Assembly: GCA_001695595.3 (NCBI GenBank)
Contig: MBPM02000124.1
Location: 62,001-126,000, forward strand
Source of the DNA: Plasmopara viticola
Lineage: Eukaryota; Oomycota; Peronosporomycetes; Peronosporales; Peronosporaceae
DNA length: 64,000 nt
Direction of reading: 5' to 3'
Of the stretch, positions 44,711-56,754 are shown one piece after another (positions within the stretch are counted from its first letter, which is position 1; each line of letters starts with the position of its first letter). The translations under genes and the position numbers were made by a program. Under the pieces are notes generated by a model, which saw only the letters and a list, made by a program, of their open reading frames with translations, was not told where the DNA came from and made no database searches.

Positions 44711-45055
44711 TGTTGGAATTTTGAAGTGGAGGAGTGGAGGAGCGAAGCTTGCGGTGAGCGAAGAGCGAAGAAGGCACTTGCGGTGTTGAATGAAGATTCG
44801 AAAGTGAGTTTATTAACTTGGTCCTTAATTCACAACTCCTTGCTACATCTAAGCCATTCATTTATCTAAGCCAATCAGAAGAACTTCCCATCCGGGCGCA
44901 AGCATCTTCCCATCCGGGCGCAATCATCTTGAGTGCGCCTGTCCATGTGTCTATTCATGACGTCATCGTTGTTTGCTTGAAACGTCGGACAGCCACTCGT
45001 ATTGGACAGCCTTGTAATCCGGAATAAAACTGAGGGAAACCGGTTACCTTTAATA
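44711..45055 (-). repeat. 3' LTR of Copia copy 1
   Basis: 345 bp, bounded by target duplication AATGG on the left and the polypurine tract on the right. Confidence 0.9.
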
Positions 45056-45062
45056 CTCCCCC

Positions 45063-48000
45063 TCAATACGAGCACGCGTGAATTCCGAGAGCCCTCATCA
45101 GGTCGGCATGGCGTGGTCCTGAAAGTGCCTTCGTCATGATGTCTGCCAACATGACGGCTGTCTCGCAGTACTCCAGCTTGACTTCACCGCGTTTGACTTC
45201 ATCGCGGATGTGATGGTACTTGATGTCGATGTGCTTGGCACGTCCATGTTTTACTGGATTCTTCGTCATCTTGATGCATGACTGATTGTCTTCGAATATC
45301 TTGAATTCCGGCGTGGTCTCATTAGCAGCCGTCAGAATCTCGTACAGAAGATGATGGATCCACTTGCCTTCTTGTATAGCTAGACTCAAAGCGATGTACT
45401 CCGCTTCGCTGGTAGAAAGCGATACGCTTGATTGCTTCTTGCTTCCCCAACTGATGGGTGCTCCCATCAATATGAATGCGTAGCCTGAAGTCGACTTACG
45501 GTCGGAGTGGTCGCCTGCCCAGTCTGCGTCCGAGTATGCGCGAAAGTCAACCTTGCTCCCGGGCTTAAAACAGAGTCCATGCGACTTGGTTCCTTGTAGG
45601 TAGCGAAGAATTCTCTTGACTGCAGTCCAATGCTCATCTTGAGGGTTTTCCATAAACCGCGACGCATATCCGACGGCAAAAGCGATGTCAGGGCGAGTCG
45701 CTATCATTAGATGCATCAGTGCACCGACTGCTTCACGAAACGGAACATTTGTTGCTGTCGACTTGTCACTTGGAAAAAGTCGAGTACTTGGATCCGCCGG
45801 GCTCACAACGGGCTTGCTGTCGTGCATGCCGAAGCGCTTGAGAATGTCTTCAATGTAGCGTCGTTGGCACACTGTTACACTTCCGTCAGGGTTCTTTACC
45901 AGTTCCATACCCAGGACGAAGACGCATTTACCGCTGTCCGTCATCTCGAAGCGCGTCTTCAAGTCATTCTTGGTACGCGCGATAAGGTCGGTCGAGCTTC
46001 CTGTGACGAGTACATCGTCGACGTAAACCAGAAGCAGCACGCAGTGGACACCCACAATCTAAATGTATAGACAGGGATCATAGGCTGAAACTTGAAAGCC
46101 GATGGAGCACACAATCCGTCGAAGGTCTCGTTCCAAACTCGCGAGGCTTGCTTGAGTCCATAAATCGCCTTAATCAGCTCGAGACAGTCGCAATTGTCAT
46201 CGAGCTCAACCCCTTCCGGCGTCGCGCAAAACACTTGCTCCTTCATGACGCCGTACAAGAATGCTATCACCACATCCAGTTGGTCAAGAGGCCAGTCGAA
46301 GTACTTGGCGATCGCTATGACCATTCGCAAGGTCACATACTTGATAACAGGCGAAAACGTCTCCGTGTAGTCGATGCCGTGCTTTTGCTTGAACCCTTTT
46401 GCAACGAGGCGCGCTTTATACTTTTCAATCGATCCATCAGCTCTCCGCTTGATCTTGAATACCCATTTGGTGCCAATGGCGCGTTGTCCAATCCGAAGTT
46501 TCGCCGCTCGAAATACACCACGAAGTCGCATCGACTCCAGCTCTCTTTGAATGGCTTTGCGCCAGTGCACCTGTTCCGGTCCATTAACTGCGTCTTGATA
46601 CGTCGTTGGCTCGGAAAGGTCAGTAATTTCCACAGCATTGGCGCTTGCTCGCCATGATCCATCCGCTGGAGACGTGCCATCTTCGTGAACTTGGCCGTCC
46701 TTTTCTTCTTCATCTGCCGTAGTGGGCACGCCTGGTCGGCGTTTAACTTGAGACTGGACGAGACATTTAAGGGCACTTGTTTCTTCCAAACCAGCATTTT
46801 GACTATTTGAGCGCGTATTTGAAGTTCTGTTGCGCGAGCTTGAGTAATTGGGCTTGCGCTTTCCTGTGTACTTGAACTCCGTCGGTCCTGAGTCGTCGAT
46901 ATCGAGGGTGTCGAAGTCGAATAGCGAGTCATTGTCGTCATCGTCTGAGCATTCCGCAAAGATGCCGAAGCTTGATTCGTCGAAGTTGACGTCGCGACTG
47001 ATCACCTCTTTCCCTGCTTTGATGTCGAAGACGCGGTATGCCTTGGAACGTTCCTCGTAGCCGATAAAAATTCCCTCGCGAGCTTTAGCATCCCACTTGA
47101 GTCGTTTTTCTCTTGGTGTCAGAATGAAAGCCTTGCACCCAAATACTCGCATGTGTTTGACGCTTTGGGTTGGTCTTGTACACAATTTCATAAGGCGTTT
47201 TGGCTAGAATCTTCGGAGAAGGCAGTCGGTTCTTGATGTAGATCGCTGCCATTGCCGCCTCAGCCCAAAACGTTTTGTCCAAACCAGCGTGATGTAACAT
47301 GCTGCGACCGATCGTGACGATAGTCCGGTTGGCTCGCTCTGCAGTGCCGTTTGTCTGGTGCGCGTAGCGGACCGTGGGCTGCACCTCGATGCCATGATCG
47401 TCGTAGAAACTGAGTAGGGAGTTGGTTGCGAACTCCTTGGCCCCATCATGACGCACGAACTTGACCTTAGCACCGAAGTGCTTTTCAACCTTGAGGATGT
47501 ACTTGCGCAGACAGTCTTCACTTTCCGACTTGGCGCGCAAACAGAATCCAGCCATACACCCACTTGCCTCGTCCGTGATGATCAGCAAGTATCTGCTACC
47601 ACCAAGTGACTCGTGCTCCATTGGCCCACAGTTGTCGAAGTGTAAAAACTCAAACGAAGCAGACTTGGGCTTGCTTGGATTGCTCGGAAATGGATTCTGG
47701 ACCATCTTTCCTTGCTGGCATCCTCGGCACAGACCAGATGACTTAGAGGGTCGCTCGGCGTCCTTGATCATGTTGCTGTCGATCATTTTGCGAAGGACAT
47801 CAACCGGAGCATGACCCATGCGAGCATGCAAGTCCACACCGCTACCTTGCACGACTGAATTGGCACAGCGCTGTGGCGTTCGAAGCCAGTAGAGTCCGTT
47901 GATAAGATCCGCAATCGCAACAACTTGTTTTGACTTCTTGCGAGCAACGTGCATCTTAAACCCGTCAAACACAACCTGGAACTGGCCACTTTTGTTGATT

Positions 48001-49115
48001 TGCGGAATCGATAGCAGATTCTTGCTCATGCTTGGCACGTATAGCGCATCCTTTATTTCGATTTCACGTTCGTTGCCGTTGGGAAGTACCACCCGTTCGA
48101 TGATGGTCCCTACGCCCTTGATTTCAGTCTTGTTACCGTTGGCACCAGACAATTCGCCTTCGTGATCATCATGAAGCATGGCGAACTTGGTCTTGTCGTT
48201 GCATATGTGATGCGTGGCACCACTGTCAATGGCCCAGAGTCCCGGTGCATTGCTAGTCGATGACATGCCGCATTCCAGCGAGACTGCAAAGGCAACTCGA
48301 TCGTCATAGTCGTTGTAGTCGTTGCGCCACTGGACATTGTTGGCCACGCGTCCACGGTTGTTGCCGCCGCGCTTAGAGCCCCGATTCTCGTCCTTCTGCT
48401 TGGTCCAGCACCGCTCAGCCGAGTGCCCCAATTTTCCGCAGTACGTGCACTGGCGAGGCTCCCGATCAGTGCTGAATGCACGTGCCGTGTCTTCAGTCTT
48501 GATCGCCAGAGTCTTCTCGCCCTGCCGCTTGATATGCTCGTTCGTGAGCACCTTGACGACGTCTTGCGTTTTCAGCTCCGCAGTGCTAATCTCCAAGTTT
48601 AAAACCACGTTCTCGTAGCTCTTGGGGAGACTGCGCAGCAAGCAGATTGCCACGTCTTCGTCCTCTATCTTGGCACCGATGCCGCTGAGTTTGGCGCTGA
48701 TGTTGAGGACCTCATTGCAATGTTGTAGCACATTGCCGCCTTCCGACATCTCCATGCTGAAGAGCTGTCGTTTGTGATAGATGCGACCAGCCTTCTGGGA
48801 TCCACCGTAAAGTGTCTTCACACGCGTCCATGCGACCCATGCTTCCTCGCAGTCATCCACGACGTGATGGTAATCCGCGTCCATGTGGAGCAGCATGAGT
48901 CCGAAGGCGATATTGTTAAGCTTGACATACTCATCCTTGGCACGAGAGTCGGTGAAGGAAGGAGTCGTCTGGCGATTCACCACATGCCACGTTGACTTGG
49001 TCAGGAACACGCCACGCATGTAGCGGCTCCACGTCACGTAGTTGTCTCCGTTGAATTTGTCGATGGAGACTTTGGTGGAGACGTCTTGCGCAGTGGACAT
49101 GGTACTTGGGCTCAT
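45063..49115 (-). pseudogene. Copia Gag-Pol polyprotein, copy 1
   Basis: The start at 49115 gives Gag with a CCHC knuckle ([14 protein letters not shown], near 48450-48410). The protease has AIDSGATHH (near 48230), the integrase has the HHCC finger (LHARMGH ... CRGCQQGK, 47830-47715), and the DDE core has [14 protein letters not shown] and a Glu-containing GTAERANRT. The RT has [20 protein letters not shown] and YVDD (near 46020). RNase H has YSDADWAGDHSDRKS near 45530 and AEYIALS. Frameshifts lie near 47170 and 46120, and an in-frame TAG is at 46059-46061 just before YVDD. Copy 2 shares the TAG. Confidence 0.9.
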
Positions 49116-49119
49116 AATC

Positions 49120-49464
49120 TGTTGGAATTTTGAAGTGGAGGAGTGGAGGAGCGAAGCTTGCGGTGAGCGAAGAGCGAAGAAGGCACTTGCGGTGTTGAAT
49201 GAAGATTCGAAAGTGAGTTTATTAATTTGGTCCTTAGTTCACAACTCCTTGCTACATCTAAGCCATTCATTTATCTAAGCCAATCAGAAGAACTTACCAT
49301 CCGGGCGCAAGCATCTTTCCATCCGGGCGCAATCATCTTGAGTGCGCCTGTCCATGTGTCTATTCATGACGTCATCGTTGTTTGCTTGAAACGTCGGACA
49401 GCCACTCGTATTGGACAGCCTTGGAAACCGGAATAAAACTGAGGGAAACCGGTTACTTTTAGTA
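49120..49464 (-). repeat. 5' LTR of Copia copy 1
   Basis: 345 bp, bounded on the right by AATGG (49465-49469). Confidence 0.9.
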
Positions 49465-50981
49465 AATGGCGCGAACGAGGAGGCGAGAGGAAATGGATTG
49501 GTGGATAATCTTGGTCAACCGGCTGTGCACACAATTGACCGTATTGCCATGGAGATTCAAGAGTTATCGCGCAAATTAGAAAACGAGCTCATGCTTCGAG
49601 AAGGAGTTGATTTATACGCGATACAGCGACATGCGCATTGGCGTGATATGAAACGAAAAGTCTACGAATGGTTGAAGGAACCACGAGTCCACCCAAAGGA
49701 TGTGTTTAAGTACTTGAACCTTCAAAGCATCTGTCGTCGACAAATGGACCCAGTCACATTGGGTCACGACCCAAAGCTTCTTGTGTGGTTTTACTATGTT
49801 AGATTTTATAGGGCTAGGAGCACCATGAGTTCAAATAACGCAGTATTTAGCAACAAAGAGCTCTTAAATTTTTTTTGGCCGAACACATTCAGCCACGATC
49901 GAGTTCAAAACTGACGTTTCCGCTTCATGATCCATCCGTGTATGATCCGTATTCACAAGTCGTGACACTATTTGACTATTATCGACGCAAAAACGTTTTG
50001 GAGCAATTTGCTGAGGACATGCTGACGTATATGGTCACGGATCCGCTTACCAAGGATTTTGTGCTTAAGGAATGGCACAAGGAATCACCAGAACACATGT
50101 TCTATCTCTTGAGGCTCGAAGAAGAACATGCTTTGATTGGTATTGACGATTTGACTCTGTTTACTGCGTGGCTAGAATACGTTAAGATGTACTTGAAGGT
50201 GGACGATCAGAAGTTTAAGCTTGGCAGCTTTATTTTATCCATACTGCCAAAGATGTCATTGCCACGTGCCAAGGTCATGTTCGATTCCAATGCGCTCGAG
50301 AACGTGTTGGGAGACGTAAATTACTTTAGTGGGAGCCTTGCAGCGAATGCGCGTAACTCGTGGCACCGGTACCCTGAACTTGAGTTTGAACGCTTGAAAA
50401 TTTTTAACAAGAAGATTACAGTAGCAAATTTTTTAGATTTCGCCAATGGGGTTGCGACTGTCGCTTTTTACGCGAAATGGAGGCCATTTAATGGCGATCA
50501 GATGTATGATTTGCTGAAATCAAAGCATTCGTTTGATGAAGTGGTCAATCTGTTTCGAGACCTCGAGCTAGCAGCACAGCACATTGGTTCTTTGGATGAA
50601 GGGCAGCGCTTCGACGTCCAGAATTATGCACACTCTATGGTGCAGTAAATGGCTGATCTCTCATCCATGTTACACCTTTCAGATCGTGGCGAGCATCTCG
50701 AAGTTATTTTGAAGAAGCTTATTTCTCAACATGCTGATGTTTCGGTATTCAAGCAGTGGTTTCCAGCTTCTGTGACGTATTATCGGCGTAAGGAAGACAG
50801 AAAAGTTGAAGATGCCATTTGCAGTGCCGTACGATTATTGCATAGTAATTTGCCATAATCAGAGGATTCGAGCATTTCGTGGCTGACAATAGTTGGAGAA
50901 TTACAGAATGACGACGCGCGTATTAAACCAGCTTTTGAATCGGTGCAGCACATGGCCAGAGAGTTGGATAAATACAATTGA

Positions 50982-52004
50982 AGACTAGAATTATCGAGGT
51001 GCACTGTCTTGTACGCATGTATCGCCATTTTGTTTGTGACCTATGATGCCAGTCTTACATAAAAATACATCATTCTTTGTGTGTTTACTCAAGAATGGTT
51101 GTTAAGTTTAGTGCTCAACTAATATTTTTTCTCTGCTGCTTTGCATAAGCAAAGTACACACGTAGCGGATTAATACAAATATTGGCTCAACACTTAAAAG
51201 TATTATATCTTTTTCTTCGCCGCTGCGTACCCGATCCTTGCGCCGACGCGACTATCGACTCAGAGGGAAAAACTACGATATTTCTTTTGCTGTAACGCTT
51301 ATAATTTGACGCAATCCACGCGTTACCAATACGTAATGTTGTGAGATTCAAATCACCGGGTCATTCCTTTATTGCAAATAGAGGAAAAGTATTATACGTA
51401 TAGTGTTGCCTCTGGCGGTCGCAGAGTTTTTGCGGCGGCAGACAGTAAAAACCAAAATGGTGTCCGGTATATGAACAAAAGGACCGTGAATTGTAATTTC
51501 AGCTGAAACATTAATTTATGAAGAGCCTGCTCAGGTTGCACAAAAGTGTAGGTCATAAGAAGATATATAAGCGTCTTCCTTCCTGTCCCACCAAAAACAG
51601 TAAAAAAGACTTCAACAGGAACGATTAATAAATGACTAAGGCATTGTATCTTTAGTAATGGGATGCTGCAAACCGATCTGTAATGAAAACTGCAACTAGG
51701 AAGTACGACAATGGTAATGAATTCGCTGCCTTCTTGTAAACAATCTTCGATTTCGGGCATAGCGTCTGTGCACGCCAGTATCGTACTGCCAATTTTTATC
51801 CAACGTCGCTTTGCCGACAACATGCATGGAACGACCTTTCCACGGACAAGATTTTGTCAAAATAGCGCACAAAACCATTCGTAGAGTCGACCGCTTATAA
51901 CTACTTACGTTGGCGAAGAATGCTTTAACGCTGCCTTGGACCTAATATATAACTATGTCCTTCTGACAAGTACAATCATCATTTGTCGCTATCATCAAGA
52001 ACAT
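50982..52004. other. Downstream arm of effector E5, no supported gene
   Basis: Matches 2479-3510. It ends at a hairpin (52005-52062), after which the array sequence is lost and hAT sequence begins. Confidence 0.5.
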
Positions 52005-52062
52005 ACATTGATCCGTACGTTGCCATCTATCCTGAGATAGATGGCAATGTACGGATCAATGT
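52005..52062. repeat. Hairpin at the unit C / hAT junction, 27-bp arms
   Basis: Arms 52005-52031 and 52036-52062 with a 4-bp loop and one mismatch. The equivalent sequence in A (3510-3560) and B (22715-22770) is a weaker inverted repeat. Confidence 0.85.
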
Positions 52063-52118
52063 ACATATTATTATCGATTGCAGGATAGAAGAAAGAGCCT
52101 ACAACGCATCGTTCCCGG

Positions 52119-54396
52119 ATGGAGCCTCCACCATCAAATGATCCTGCGCCGCCGCCCCTGTCTGAGATGCGCCGTATTAAGAAGGACGATGACTGATCGT
52201 TCATCCGACTTGAAGCTCTAAACGCACAGCTACCACCGGGAAAGAAGGCGTGGAAATCGTCTGATACAAACTTGGCTTATTGTCTAAAGTGCAAAAGCAT
52301 TTTCAGCTTTAAATCAGGAAGTAGCGCCAGCATTCGAAAGCACATAATTAAAAACATCCACAAGATCTCAGCAGAGCTGGGCGTGAACCGGCATCCAAGC
52401 GAGTGGCGATCGCACTTCGTGCAACGCGAAAATCTGATGCAATGATGTTTTCTCCGACAAAGAGAACAAGAAAGATCGATCCAGCTGACGAAGAGATGGC
52501 CACAAGAGCTTTTATTGATTGAATTGTCAAACGACTGCGCTCACTAAGTGTTGCCGACGACAAGGATCTTCGTTTTTTTTTTACGTTGATTCAGACGATG
52601 AGAGGTCTGTACGAGCTACCCTCTCGCCGCACTATTACTGAAAAAATGCAAAATCACTATCAGTTCAAGCGATCGCTGGTAAAGACGCAGATTGCTGAAG
52701 ATGCAGACTTCTATTCTCTCACATACGACATGTGGATATTTCGAGCAACAGATAGCTATATTTCGCTAACTATTCATTTTGTGAATACAATTTTGAGATG
52801 ATGACGTACACTTTGGATGTTATGAGTTTTCGTGGAAAGCACACTGGCATCAGGATTAAATGCAAAATGGGCGTGCTCATGCGCAAGTGGGGTCTAGATG
52901 TTTCTCGCGTTACCAAAATGGTACTTGATAACGGGTCGAACATTGTCAGTGCGTGTGATGCGCTAGGTGTACGACACTTCGGATGCGTGGCGCATACGCT
53001 ACATTTGATTGTATCAGGAGCTCTCTCAAAAACAAGTGTCGAAGTGACAAATGTGGAAGAGGATAATGACGGGAACGAGGAAGGTACGGAGGAGATTGAA
53101 AATATTGTTGACAGTGAAGATGAGGAGGAGCAGTGGATTGAGGACCCTGCAATTGAGCTGAAGGCTATTGCGTTCTTGGAGCAAGAATTGGTAGATATCG
53201 AATTAAAAACGATTGCAAGTTCTATAGACAACGTTCCGCATGAATCTGAGCCACTGGACGGTAATGCTGATGACACGCTGGATGGAGGTCTTCTTGATGG
53301 TTGTCTTAGTGTGCGGACAACAACTTCAATTCTAAACGCTATGAAGCAAGTCATGAGTGAAACAAGAATGCATGTTTCTAGCTTTCGCAAAATTGTTCAC
53401 TACTTCAACAAAAGTTCTAAAGGAAAGGACAAGTTGAAGTCGCTACAAAATGTGGCCGTACCTCTTACCGTTTTTTCAGATGTAGCTACCCGCTGGAATA
53501 GCACGCATCACATGATTCAACGCCTTCTGCGACTTCGTCCAAGTATCCAATCATTCATGGAGTTTATATTGACAGCGAAAGGCAAAGAAGAGTTCAGCGA
53601 CGCAAGTATTGTGAGGAAAATGTGGTTTAGCATCCAATGCCTCGACAAGCTTCTCGTGGTTTTTGAGCTGGTAACAAAGACACTATCAGGTGGAACATTC
53701 CCCACTGCTACATTGATATATCCATGTATACGCCTTCTTGAAAAGCGGCTATGAAATCAGAGGATATTTGCCAAAATATCGCCTGCTCACGCTGGAGAAT
53801 ATTACTATAGCTCGGTGCTGGTCCGTCGGTTTTTCTTGTTTTTGCTCCGAAAAAGATTCAAGCAATTACCTTTGGATGTGAAATATTGCTGCTTGCTTGA
53901 TCCTCAATTCGTGCATGGTGAGTCACTGAACGCAACAGAAAAAATAGAAGGGGGGGGGGAGTTCTTGGTGAGCGAGACAATGCGCTTTGGTGATGCTAAT
54001 GCCGTCGATGATATCTACAGCACGAGCTCCGATGAGGATAGCGATGAAGAAGAGAACTTCATAAATGATCTCCTTGGACGCAAGCGAAGATTGCCTCATC
54101 CTCAAGTGCAAAACGGGTTGTCGCTTCGTGCATAAGTAGAGGCAGAGGTGAATCGATACTACGATAGATCCCAACAAAATGCACAAGAAAATACGTGCCA
54201 AAAGCAGAAGTCGAAAACACAGAAACTTGACGATGGTCTCAAGTGGTGGCGCGAAAATGGCAGTGATTTTCCGCTCTTAGCTACTATTGCGAGGAAATAT
54301 TTTGGCATGGTAGCTACATCAGTACCTTCAGAGCGCTGCTTCTCGTGGGCAGGAACATTCTTACAGCACGGCGTAATAGGTTGTCTTGCAATCTAA
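52119..54396 (+). pseudogene. hAT-family transposase, decayed
   Basis: It begins at ATG 52119 with a proline-rich N-terminus, but a TGA follows within 25 codons. A BED-type zinc finger region (AYCLKCKSIF, then SSASIRKHI) lies at about 52275-52360. The central frame 52798-53754 holds the core, with VLDNGSNIVSACDALGVRHF, CVAHTLHLIV and WNSTHHMIQRL. An acidic region follows, then in another frame the dimerisation region (LKWWRENGSDFPLLATIARKY, with PSERCFSWAG) at about 54235-54350. Multiple stops and frame changes separate the parts. Confidence 0.88.
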
Positions 54397-54689
54397 GAGA
54401 TCTCATTTTTTTTACAGCAATACGATTGGCGAGGAACCAGAGGAGTAGCTGAAGACGTACGGTACAAACGTGCTAAAGAGTTACATGTTGTAGATAGACT
54501 TTTTGCACAACTCACGTCAGCTTTAATGTGCCAGCAGCCGACTTGTCTTACAAACTCTTCTCCCGTCCGTTCTTATGTTTGTGCAGCTTGAACATGGTAT
54601 GATTCCAAACCATTGATTTGACAGGTTACAATGTCTTTCTGAGACGTCAAACAACGTCTAGAGAAACGTGTACGGGAACTTTAGACGGG

Positions 54690-54742
54690 AACGGGAGCCA
54701 CATCTTTTTTTTACGTTAACACTGTTTACGTCCCCATCCCTA
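54690..54742 (-). mobile_element. Likely 3' terminus of the hAT element
   Basis: The complement ends TAGGGATGGGGACGT, typical of hAT termini. Immediately after 54742 the sequence rejoins the unit block found at about 15888 in unit A. No matching terminus is visible on the 5' side, so the left end seems lost. Confidence 0.6.
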
Positions 54743-55865
54743 ATTTGATACACTCAATTTGATGCGTGGTCAAAATAAGTGAGATTTACCCGTATCAAGA
54801 TTATGGGAAGACCAAAATTATATGACCAGGTCGGTGGCTCGATCCATTCCAACTACGAGAAGCATGCGATCGTATGATGCACAATGTAATCGGCTTGATG
54901 CGTTCTTACTAACTGCGCAACTATGGCTCACGTATTAATTGGACCATGATCTACTTGCGTAGTAGGTCATCCGCGTTCTATTTACGATTTTTATCATCCG
55001 TCAACAACCACTAAAGTCAGCAAGGTGTAAGTGTCCAAACAGGCACAATAATCATCGGACAAAGCATATAGGTAATATGTGCTACACTTGATCCGGTATA
55101 GCGCCCGATTCGCATCCACTTCTAAAGAGGCTTCGGGATGGGTGTTCATTTTGGAAAGATCGTAAGGAAAGTGAAAAACAAAGGATCAAGCATCAAAGTT
55201 TTATAAAGTACACGATTGGCCAATGTTCTTGTAGTAAACAAATGTTTTGTCCCACATAGACACCGTAAGCAACATGTCAACCCTGTTAAAAAATAGAGCA
55301 AAGTGCATGATCCTCGAAAGACTGTTGTGGTGTAGTTTCAACATGACGCCGTAGACAATCATTTGTAGTCGTATGTAATCCCGAATTTGCGAAGTTGCTA
55401 TTGAGCTAACCAGTCTTTTATTGGTGATCACAGTTAAAAGGAAAAGGTATATATCTTTGACTTGCCCCTGCAATACGGCTGCAGAGAATCTGTCTTATAA
55501 AAGTTTGGTTAAAGTCTATCAACAAGGCAATTATAGCTGGTAGATTAATGTGTGCATCTTTGAGCAGAAAAAATGTAAGCCTCGTTAACGTCTTAGGCAA
55601 GCGCGCGATCTGGAAGGGGTAGAGATAGCCCCCTGCGTCCATTCTTATTGCAGCGTCGACAAGAAGGCTACTTTTCTTAACGAGAGCTTTCTATGTAGAC
55701 GAGACAGAATAACAACATCCAGGAATAACGCATGATTCTCGAATCAATTGTTGCGGTGACTTTGATAAGCACTACAATTAAACGAGCTTGTTTTACCTGC
55801 CTCTACAATTCTCATATTGCACAAATCAATTTTATTGAAGTTGAAATCTTCGTTTATTCCAAGTA
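54743..55865. other. Gene-free block of unit C
   Basis: Matches about 15888-17010 of unit A. No gene is supported. Confidence 0.5.
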
Positions 55866-55878
55866 TTAGATGCTGACG

Positions 55879-56033
55879 AAATAATGGAAGACCCTCACGA
55901 CCTCGGTGCTGGCTGCACTGCCCGCCGAACGAGACCCGACGTATGCGGACACCACTCTATGCCGTGGACTAGCCAGACTAAGCCTAGCACGTGCATAAAT
56001 TGGCAACGCGATAACGTAATACATTACACTACA
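55879..56033 (+). mobile_element. SINE family 1, 5'-truncated copy
   Basis: Only the 3' half of the element, ending in an ATTACACTACATT-like tail, between perfect 13-bp duplications TTAGATGCTGACG (55866-55878 and 56034-56046). Truncation at insertion is typical of target-primed reverse transcription. Confidence 0.85.
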
Positions 56034-56209
56034 TTAGATGCTGACGCTGCAATATAAAAATATATTTGGGAGCGCCAGTAGGTACCCTACACCCCTCTTT
56101 ATGCTGACCAATCGAAGTAGAGCGTCATATCTTCAGCTACCGCTTTTTCACAAATTTAGAAGCGCCGGCGGATATTCCAATATCTCAGATTATTTGTCGT
56201 TGCTTTACC

Positions 56210-56720
56210 ACGTAACCACTACGTCGAACCTCGAAATCGCCAATTTTCCTACTTTTGAAGAGGCGGAAAGCTCTGATAAGGCTTTTGCCAAATTGAACGG
56301 CGTTGCTGTGAGACTCAATCGGACCAAAAAGAGCAAAACAGGAGAATTAAGCAAGGTTTGACTCGGATTTGTTCACAGTAATTGTTACAAGAAAAAGGGT
56401 AATGGCATACGGAACACATCTACGTTAAAAATAAGCTGTCAATGGCTGGCCATTTTGGAACAGCAATCTGGTAACTACTTATAGGACATGAAGTTGATGT
56501 GTGGCGAGCATTCTTGACATGAGGCCGCCACTGACCCCGCATACCTATGCGATTAAGCGGACGCTAAACCCGGAGAAAGAGACCATCATTTCTACGATGA
56601 CCAAAGCTGGTGCACCCCTTCGTACTATCCTTGCCACGCTTCGTCTAAGAAATCCTGCCTGTCTTTTACTCAGGAAGGATATCGGCAACGCAAGACAAAA
56701 GGTACCAATCTTGATATCAA
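56210..56720 (+). pseudogene. FAR1/MULE-type transposase N-terminal fragment, copy C
   Basis: FPTFEEAESSDKAFAKLNG near 56240-56300 with RLNRTKKSKTGELSK, then broken. It continues with the IKRTLNPEKETIISTMTKAG and ILATLR segments near 56550-56650. No catalytic domain. Confidence 0.6.
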
Positions 56721-56754
56721 TTCTTTCATAATAAAATTATGAAAGAATATCATC

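Larger units (their letters stand above)
44711..49464 (-). mobile_element. Copia LTR retrotransposon, copy 1 (complete but decayed)
   Basis: Two 345-bp LTRs (44711-45055 and 49120-49464) differ at about eight positions. The element reads on the minus strand. A polypurine tract (TTGAGGGGGAG, complement of 45056-45066) precedes the 3' LTR. After the 5' LTR, GATTATGAGCCCAAG could be a half-tRNA-type primer site. Domain order Gag, protease, integrase, RT, RNase H defines Copia. Confidence 0.93.
44595..50981 (+). pseudogene. E5: W/Y-module effector split by a Copia element
   Basis: The signal peptide and leader (44595-44710) are separated from the rest (49465-50981) by a Copia insertion with a 5-bp duplication, AATGG. 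The 3' part has further damage: a longer T-run shifting frame near 49872, a 6-bp in-frame deletion near 50075, TAA at 50646-50648 (shared with E3) and TAA at 50856-50858. The W/Y modules are otherwise conserved. The 5' part continues into the LTR as a short open frame to 44789. Confidence 0.85.

Noticed and set aside
46148..46657. 169-codon plus-strand frame (and its counterpart at 61095-61661)
   Set aside because: Antisense to the Copia RT domain; repeated only because the Copia element is repeated.
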